Source of the DNA: ChocPot-Mid sp043804925
Lineage (GTDB): Bacteria > Bacteroidota > Ignavibacteria > Kapaibacteriales > UBA2268
Reading direction: 5' to 3'
Assembly (NCBI GenBank): GCA_043804925.1
Contig: JAZDIP010000051.1
Span: 1 to 62,250 of the forward strand
Length of the DNA stretch: 62,250 nucleotides
Shown: positions 56,494 to 62,250 of the stretch, in pieces
Position numbering within the stretch: the stretch's first letter is position 1
How the letters are laid out: each line of letters starts with the position of its first letter
Made by a program: the position numbers and the translations under genes
Notes under the pieces: model-generated
Database searches by the model: none
What the model saw: the letters and a program-made list of their open reading frames with translations, nothing else
Told to the model about the DNA's origin: nothing

Positions 56494-57306
56494 TTAAGGT
56501 ACAACAAATTCAACAACATTCGACGGTTTGCCAAGACCAAGCCATCTTCTTTTTCCATTACGTAAATCTGTTTCATAATTATATTCACCCGGATAAACTA
56601 TAACATAAACTTTTGTTCCGGAACCACCTAAAGAATAATTAAGAAAGCCATTCCTTATTGCAAGTTTAAAAGTATTTTTTGACGAATCAAAAGTATAGCC
56701 ATTATAATACCAATAATCATTACCATCAACGATATAATTATCTTTAGTAACATTACTATTGAAATTAAAAAACAATAAGAAAGTACCATCATAATCAAGA
56801 TTACCATTCATATATAAAAATGTATCTATTCTTGAAATCCAACTGTTGCCATGTCGATCATCATCCCATGTTGTATCATATGAATATTTACTATCAAATG
56901 TTATGTTACTTACGCGGTTAGCATTAATTTTAAAAATTGCCCATTCGTCAACAATAGGATATTCTGTTGCCCATGCATAGGTAGAACATCCGCAATATGC
57001 AGTCCCATTACCCGGAAAAGGAAATCCATAACATTCTGTGGTATCATATCCGGGTTTGGAAAAAATTATATCATAAACACCGGATTCGACATTTGTTAAT
57101 GTCCATTTACCGTTATAATCCGTTGTCGTAGATATTTTGGTTCCTTTTAAACTAACGTATGCACCGCTGTTGTCGTCACTATCGTAAATATCAAGAATGC
57201 CTGTGATATTGCCGGGTTTGACATCTGTAATCGTTGGGCTGTTCTCTTTTTCGCAACTCAAAAGGATAAATATTAAGGTCAATAATGGAATAAAGAACTT
57301 TCTCAT
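56494..57306 (-). CDS. lipoprotein with carboxypeptidase-regulatory-like domain
   Basis: A 270-residue protein from ATG 57306; an upstream in-frame start at 57351 is disregarded because the signal peptide MRKFFIPLLTLIFILLSC starts here and ends in a lipobox-like Cys. Residues ~33-90 form a carboxypeptidase-regulatory-like beta-sandwich (GNITGILDIYDSDDNSGAYV, SLKGTKISTTTDYNGKWTLT). The rest is beta-rich and Tyr/Asp-rich (DYDGTFLLFFNFNSNVTKDN). It is probably exposed in the envelope. Function unknown. Confidence 0.65.
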   Translation of the reverse strand: MRKFFIPLLTLIFILLSCEKENSPTITDVKPGNITGILDIYDSDDNSGAYVSLKGTKISTTTDYNGKWTLTNVESGVYDIIFSKPGYDTTECYGFPFPGNGTAYCGCSTYAWATEYPIVDEWAIFKINANRVSNITFDSKYSYDTTWDDDRHGNSWISRIDTFLYMNGNLDYDGTFLLFFNFNSNVTKDNYIVDGNDYWYYNGYTFDSSKNTFKLAIRNGFLNYSLGGSGTKVYVIVYPGEYNYETDLRNGKRRWLGLGKPSNVVEFVVP

Positions 57307-57464
57307 ATCAACTCCCAAAAAAATTGTACAATCTTTTCTTATAAGACACATGAGAATAAGAAATGTTACACTTTTTTTTGAAAAAAAGTAAAAAAGTGGA
57401 AATATTTTTATAACTTTAAGGAAGTTTTAAACTTTCGGGAAGTCATATTATCACCTTTAATTTC

Positions 57465-57566
57465 TCAATCCTTCTCCTTCAAAATCCTCGTGTTCAGATA
57501 ATCGCGATTCATCCGGGCAATGAACCTGACGGAAATTTTCTTCGGGCAAACAGCTTCGCATCCGGA
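57465..57566 (-). pseudogene. C-terminal fragment of succinate dehydrogenase iron-sulfur subunit
   Basis: 34 codons without a start: SGCEAVCPKKISVRFIARMN then RDYLNTRILKEKD and a stop. The GCEAVCPK...IARMNRDYL pattern is the end of the SdhB/FrdB [3Fe-4S]/[4Fe-4S] segment (CxxxCP). It abuts exactly the stop codon of the next gene on the minus strand (57567), so read-through would add it to that protein. The rest of sdhB is absent. It is a relic of rearrangement. Confidence 0.7.
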
Positions 57567-60500
57567 TTACTGCCTTACTATCTTCTCAAAATATATTTTC
57601 GGACCCAATTGCATTTCCAAAATATACATACCGGCAGGATAATTGTTCAAATCAATCTTTATATTTCTGTCCATTGCAGTATCACAGTTGAAATAGGTTA
57701 CTCCCAATGCATTGAATATCCTGATTCTTATATTATAGAAATTCAGGTAATTAAAATCAATATTCAGTACATTGTCTGTGGGATTCGGATAAACATGAAT
57801 GCCTAATTCAGATAATGTCCTGTCGATTACTTTGCTTATTTCGAAGTAGTAAGGTTGAGACATATCCGATTCACAATCTTCTTGGTTTGTAACAATTAAA
57901 GTATAATATCCTGTTTTGCCGGGAGTAAATATTTTATCAACGGCTCCATCAATCTTCTCACCATTGAAAAACCATTGATTGCCGGTTTCTGAACTTGAAA
58001 TCAAATCCTTACCGCTAGGTGTTATGTTCGGTTTTTCAGGAACAGGTTTAATTATTATTTCTGTCTCGCTTGAATCAAAACATGTTGTAGCGGCAACCTG
58101 GAACAATTTGATTTTACCCGTTCCGGGCTGTCCCCATTCAACCTGTAATGTAGTGTCTTCTGCAATACCGATAATGGTTCCGCCCGTTACCGTCCATTTA
58201 TTCGAGAAAGTATTGCGGTCTTTGACCGAATATGTTTCCACTCTTCCCGAACATACCTGAACATTTCCCCAAAATTCGGCAGATGGGCTTTTGCTTATAC
58301 TTGTTGATTTCACTCTCGTGTTTGAGCAACCTGTTGTCAAGTCAGTTTGGACTAATGAAATCGAACCTTTAACAAATACTGAATCCTCGTCAGGGTTAAT
58401 CGAATTCCAAATAACCAAGACAGTATCCTTTGTATCGGAGCCAATTATTTCTCCATTGTAAATTATCCATTTATTGCTTCTGTCTTGAGTATTTTCTGCT
58501 ATATAAGTTGCATTAGCACCTTCGCAAAATTCATCTATACCATAAAAATTAACAATAGGAGCCGGTATGATTTCAATTCTTTGAACAACAGTATCCATAG
58601 CACCCGAAACTGTGTCAGTTTGAATCAATTGTACAAAACCTTCAGCAGCATCAGACCATAAAACATTTAGAAGCGAATCCTGATTGCTGCCGATTATTTG
58701 TCCGCCTGTTAAGGACCATAAATTTTTACAGGTGTTTGGAGTAACAACCGAATAGCTTTCATTACTGAAGGCACATACTTTCTTTTTGCCCATTATTTTT
58801 AGCGGTGATGAATTTATTGTTATATTTATCATAACAGTATCAAAGCATTGAGTTTTTGTGTCTGTCATTTTTAGAAGAATTGAACCTATACCCGGACCAG
58901 CCCAACTGACATCGATTCTATTTGTATTTGTTAAACCGAGAATTGAACCCCCAATTATAGTCCATTCGTAATCCAATATTGAATTTGACATTGTGCTGTA
59001 ATTCTCGATGGAATAAGATGAAACGGAGGTTTCTCCTGTAATAAACGGTTCAGGGGATATTATTATATCTATGTTTTTTTCAGTTGAATCAACGCAACCG
59101 GTAGCTGATGCGGTTTGAATCATCTTAAGTTTTCCTTGCGGTTTATCAATCCATTTTACATTTATGACAGAGGAAGTGGAATCACCAATAATTGTTCCGT
59201 TGCTAACCTTCCATACGAACTCATATCCGGCTCCCGAAGAAGATTGGTATGTATATGTATTACGCGAACAAATAGGTGTTTCACCTGTTATTTCAGGTAC
59301 AGGAAGCGGATTAATAGTTATATCAGTACCATTATTTTCACTAATATTCGATGGGCTGGATGCTGTTATTCTTAGTCGGTAAGCAGAACCGGGCTCAGTA
59401 TCTTTTGGTATTGTGCCTTGAATCCAACCTGATGAATAACCGGCTAATGTACCAAGAGTTACAGGATTTGTAAAATCTCCTGTTTCGTCTGATAGTTGCA
59501 ATGTAAATATATTGTCTGTTTCAAAATCAAGACCAACCGTAAAAGGGACAGATATTGTAGAACTTTGGCAATAGCTTGTAGCAAAATTATTTATAGTAAT
59601 TCGTGTCCCCAGCATTATTAAAAATGCGTCATTTTTATATGTAAATATCGTATCCCCTGTTTTTTCATCAATTGAAAATGTAAAATCACCTACCCAGTCT
59701 GGCTGATAAGGATTTGTTTCAGGCGTTGATATTCCGTCAGAACTTTGTGATGTACCGGCTATGATTACATTACCCTTCTTGTCGTAGCTGATACCTCCAT
59801 ATTCGAAAGTTTCAGTTTGAAGACCTCCGTAATAAGTACCCCACTTTCGCATTCCATTTGTATTGAATCTCACTGCAAATGCGTCTTCCAGCCCCCTCAA
59901 ACTTGTTTGTACCTCCCCTGACGTTGCTATATTACTGCTGCTGTTTGTATAACCGAGTACCACAACCTCATCAAATCCGTACTTCGATACCGATATTCCC
60001 AAATCATCGTTACTGCCTCCATAATATGTTCCCCATTTTCTTTCGCCATAGGTATCAAATTTTACGATAAATGCATCGCGAAATCCTCCGAATGTTTGCT
60101 GATGACCGCCGGTGGAAGATATGTTATTATAACTTCTCGTTGTTCCAACAAGGTATATATTTCCATTTCCGTATGTAGCAACAGCCCTGCCAAAATCATC
60201 ATCACTTCCGCCATAATAGCTCCCCCAATGCATTGAACCCGATGGATACAGTTTTATAATATATGCATCATAACTTCCGCCTCCGTAATCAGGTTGAAAT
60301 CCTTTATCATTGGTTATCGAATAATCACATGGAGTATATCCCGTAAATATCACATTTCCCGCCCTGTCTGCCGCTACTCCCGTAACTGCTTCACTTCCGG
60401 TTTCATCATTGCCTCCGAAATAAGTTCCCCAAACCCTGTTCATCGTTGAATCAAATTTTACCACAAATCCGTCAATAAGTCCCTCCTTATAATTTTGAAA

Positions 60501-61991
60501 ACCATTGCCCGATGCTATACCGGTAAAACTCTGTGTTCTCCCGCCTATTATTAAATTCTTATTGCTGTCCAACGCCATGCTATTAATAACATCAACTTCA
60601 CTGCTCCCGAAATAAGTTCCCCATTCTCTTGCTCCATTTGTGTTGAATTTAGCAATGAAACCGTCAAAAACTCCGCCACCATAAGTTTCCTGATATGCTC
60701 CAGCAGTACTCATCCCGCTCGTACTCGACGTATTACCACTGATATAAGGTTTGTCTTCTTTGTTGACAACAACAGAATAACCAAAATCCTGTTGACTGCC
60801 CCCGTAATAAGTTGCCCAAACCATTCGTCCCTGATTGTTGAATTTTGCTAAAACGGCATCCCAATTTCCGGCATAACTTGTCTGGTAAGCTCCGCTTGTT
60901 GCTATTTGTGAACTGCTTTCGGTATATCCTATGGCATAAATATTGTCCCTGCTGTCAAGAGTTACATTCGTAAAATAATCATACCTGTTCCCTCCAAAAT
61001 ACGTTCCCCAAAACAACTCAGGATCTATTACCAATGTCTTACTTTTGTTCCGGTTTTCAATATTAAAACCAATTTCAAAATACTTCCCCGTCGTTTGACG
61101 GTTCCCCAATGTTTCCCGTTCATTATCTTTCAGAAACTTTTTCTCATCTTCTTCCAAATTATTGACAATTGCATAACTGCATTTTACCAATTCCCAGACG
61201 TTTGAGGGTTCCTCATTCCTACTTCCTAATTCCTCATTAAAATAATATGCAAGAGGTATGCTCTCAGCTACTTCACCCTCCGAAGTTTTAATATTTAAAT
61301 TCCCTTCATCTGATAATATTATATTATCAGCTCCTTTGTAAATCAATCTGATTTTTTCCAAATCTACTCCCGGAGCAACCACTAAGTCATATTTGAACTT
61401 ATAACCTGAAAATCCTTTATCTTTTAATACATGGTTTTCTTTACTGTTCTGATTTGACCTCCTGTCGTCTCCTGCAAAATAATAAATGACATCAATTCCG
61501 GGATATATATCTTTAATCCTGATTTTCCTGTAAATACTTACATTTTTTATTTCATCATTATTATTAAAGAAGTTATAATATTCATAACAGCGATCTTCGG
61601 CAATCACTGTTGGACTTGAATTTGCTGAAACAAATTCAATATCAACTCTGTGTGAATTAATTATCGATGGTTCTCTCAACTCATCATCTGTCTGTCTAAG
61701 CATGAAATTCCTATTGTTATCTTTCGTCAAATGACGGTCTGCAGTTTGTCGTCTTGTGTCAGCACAACTATATAGTTCATAACTAATCGAATTCTTCTTA
61801 ATGTAGATTTTCATACCCTGCGAAGCAAACATATATAGTATTTCGTCAGCTCTTTGTCCATCCGGATATTTAATTTGTCCCTTATTCTCAATAAAACCAA
61901 ATCCTCCGCTTAGTAACTGTTGTTCTTTTGCATGAACTGTATCCATACACAAAAGCACACAAGCTGTTAAATAAATTATTAGGTTTTTCAT
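57567..61991 (-). CDS. giant type IX-secreted protein with SBBP beta-propeller repeats
   Basis: A 1474-residue protein. A signal peptide (~1-21) and an N-terminal domain (~25-320) of the kind found before SBBP repeats (FGFIENKGQIKYPDGQRADE, RIKDIYPGIDVIYYFAGDDR) come first. About eight SBBP repeats follow (~325-760), each containing WGTYFGG...D...G...VVxG.T, which should form a beta-propeller. Then come several Ig/PKD-like modules (ITGETPICSRNTYTYQSSSG and similar, ~880-1370). The last ~80 residues are a type A C-terminal sorting domain (GIHVYPNPTDNVLNIDFNYL, NNYPAGMYILEMQLGPKIYF). Predicted surface or secreted adhesin-like protein. Confidence 0.9.
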   Translation of the reverse strand: MKNLIIYLTACVLLCMDTVHAKEQQLLSGGFGFIENKGQIKYPDGQRADEILYMFASQGMKIYIKKNSISYELYSCADTRRQTADRHLTKDNNRNFMLRQTDDELREPSIINSHRVDIEFVSANSSPTVIAEDRCYEYYNFFNNNDEIKNVSIYRKIRIKDIYPGIDVIYYFAGDDRRSNQNSKENHVLKDKGFSGYKFKYDLVVAPGVDLEKIRLIYKGADNIILSDEGNLNIKTSEGEVAESIPLAYYFNEELGSRNEEPSNVWELVKCSYAIVNNLEEDEKKFLKDNERETLGNRQTTGKYFEIGFNIENRNKSKTLVIDPELFWGTYFGGNRYDYFTNVTLDSRDNIYAIGYTESSSQIATSGAYQTSYAGNWDAVLAKFNNQGRMVWATYYGGSQQDFGYSVVVNKEDKPYISGNTSSTSGMSTAGAYQETYGGGVFDGFIAKFNTNGAREWGTYFGSSEVDVINSMALDSNKNLIIGGRTQSFTGIASGNGFQNYKEGLIDGFVVKFDSTMNRVWGTYFGGNDETGSEAVTGVAADRAGNVIFTGYTPCDYSITNDKGFQPDYGGGSYDAYIIKLYPSGSMHWGSYYGGSDDDFGRAVATYGNGNIYLVGTTRSYNNISSTGGHQQTFGGFRDAFIVKFDTYGERKWGTYYGGSNDDLGISVSKYGFDEVVVLGYTNSSSNIATSGEVQTSLRGLEDAFAVRFNTNGMRKWGTYYGGLQTETFEYGGISYDKKGNVIIAGTSQSSDGISTPETNPYQPDWVGDFTFSIDEKTGDTIFTYKNDAFLIMLGTRITINNFATSYCQSSTISVPFTVGLDFETDNIFTLQLSDETGDFTNPVTLGTLAGYSSGWIQGTIPKDTEPGSAYRLRITASSPSNISENNGTDITINPLPVPEITGETPICSRNTYTYQSSSGAGYEFVWKVSNGTIIGDSTSSVINVKWIDKPQGKLKMIQTASATGCVDSTEKNIDIIISPEPFITGETSVSSYSIENYSTMSNSILDYEWTIIGGSILGLTNTNRIDVSWAGPGIGSILLKMTDTKTQCFDTVMINITINSSPLKIMGKKKVCAFSNESYSVVTPNTCKNLWSLTGGQIIGSNQDSLLNVLWSDAAEGFVQLIQTDTVSGAMDTVVQRIEIIPAPIVNFYGIDEFCEGANATYIAENTQDRSNKWIIYNGEIIGSDTKDTVLVIWNSINPDEDSVFVKGSISLVQTDLTTGCSNTRVKSTSISKSPSAEFWGNVQVCSGRVETYSVKDRNTFSNKWTVTGGTIIGIAEDTTLQVEWGQPGTGKIKLFQVAATTCFDSSETEIIIKPVPEKPNITPSGKDLISSSETGNQWFFNGEKIDGAVDKIFTPGKTGYYTLIVTNQEDCESDMSQPYYFEISKVIDRTLSELGIHVYPNPTDNVLNIDFNYLNFYNIRIRIFNALGVTYFNCDTAMDRNIKIDLNNYPAGMYILEMQLGPKIYFEKIVRQ

Positions 61992-62087
61992 ATTAATTCC
62001 TCAAAAAATCTACAAAAATAATTCTTCTAAAACTTATTCCATCCCCATAGGACTTCTTTCTATAATTTACAACTAACGATTTTCCGG

Positions 62088-62250
62088 CTAATACTTAATC
62101 ACTTTTTGAAAATATATATTCTCGCCTAATTGAATTTCTAATACATACATACCTGCAGGCAGTGAACCTATAACCATTGTTTCATCCTGATTAATCGAGA
62201 TACTTGATAATTCCTTCTCAATGTATAATGAACCTAATGTATTTTTCAAT
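62088..62250 (-). CDS. C-terminal end of another type IX-secreted protein (partial)
   Basis: The last 53 codons of a gene running in from the right edge. They read LKNTLGSLYIEKELSSISIN, then ETMVIGSLPAGMYVLEIQLG and ENIYFQKVIKY. This is a type A C-terminal sorting domain very similar to the end of the 1474-residue protein (GMYILEMQLGPKIYFEKIVR), suggesting a paralog or a shared sorting cassette. The stop is at 62088-62090, 96 bases upstream of that gene. Confidence 0.8.
   Translation of the reverse strand, partial: LKNTLGSLYIEKELSSISINQDETMVIGSLPAGMYVLEIQLGENIYFQKVIKY

Overview
The window looks like an AT-rich chromosome segment from a Gram-negative member of the Bacteroidota/Chlorobiota (FCB) group. 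The evidence is a Bacteroidota-type RNA polymerase omega (Rpb6-like) gene, three type A C-terminal sorting domains of the type IX secretion system, many short lipoproteins with signal peptides, and KdsA plus a heptose-phosphate adenylyltransferase for LPS core synthesis. An Ignavibacteria/Kapabacteria-like lineage would fit, but that placement is inference. I saw no rRNA, tRNA or CRISPR array.

Layout. 0.2-8 kb: three leucine-rich-repeat lipoproteins, mnmG, and two copies of a DUF559 endonuclease-like gene, each beside GC-rich palindromic repeats. 8-14 kb: a PD-(D/E)XK nuclease, a hicAB module, a DUF2461 protein and a zinc/manganese ABC transporter lacking its binding protein (a znuA-like gene lies at 48-49 kb). 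13.6-19 kb: an amino-acid ABC transporter, an OmpA-like protein, a WD40 protein, a MerR regulator and rpoZ. 19-24.4 kb: a restriction-modification gene cut into two reading frames, with an unknown 342-residue gene and a third DUF559 gene between the halves, and with palindromes also inserted in frame into the C-terminal half. 24.6-36.9 kb: sucC, nfnAB, a large secreted protein, a potassium channel and hrcA-grpE-dnaJ. 37.4-37.65 kb: a candidate structured RNA in a gap without genes, then a Pit phosphate transporter with its DUF47 partner. 41-43.6 kb: remains of a second restriction-modification locus. 43.6-44.4 kb: a repeat-rich spacer with a phased A-tract array. 44.5-62 kb: two UbiA prenyltransferases, znuA, rfaE2-like, miaB, kdsA, a second hicBA, two gene fragments (a kdsA/B12-mutase chimera and an sdhB tail), a TerB-like lipoprotein, a 1474-residue SBBP-repeat secreted protein and the end of another secreted protein.

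Most genes are housekeeping or envelope functions. The unusual part is the mobile and decaying layer laid over them. GC-rich palindromes with conserved, compensating hairpins sit at or inside all three DUF559 genes, and one DUF559 copy lies between two copies of a 20-bp host-gene sequence. The simplest reading is a small mobile or hitchhiking element built from the repeat plus a DUF559 protein. That is the best candidate here for an undescribed system. The 37.4 kb structured RNA is the second.
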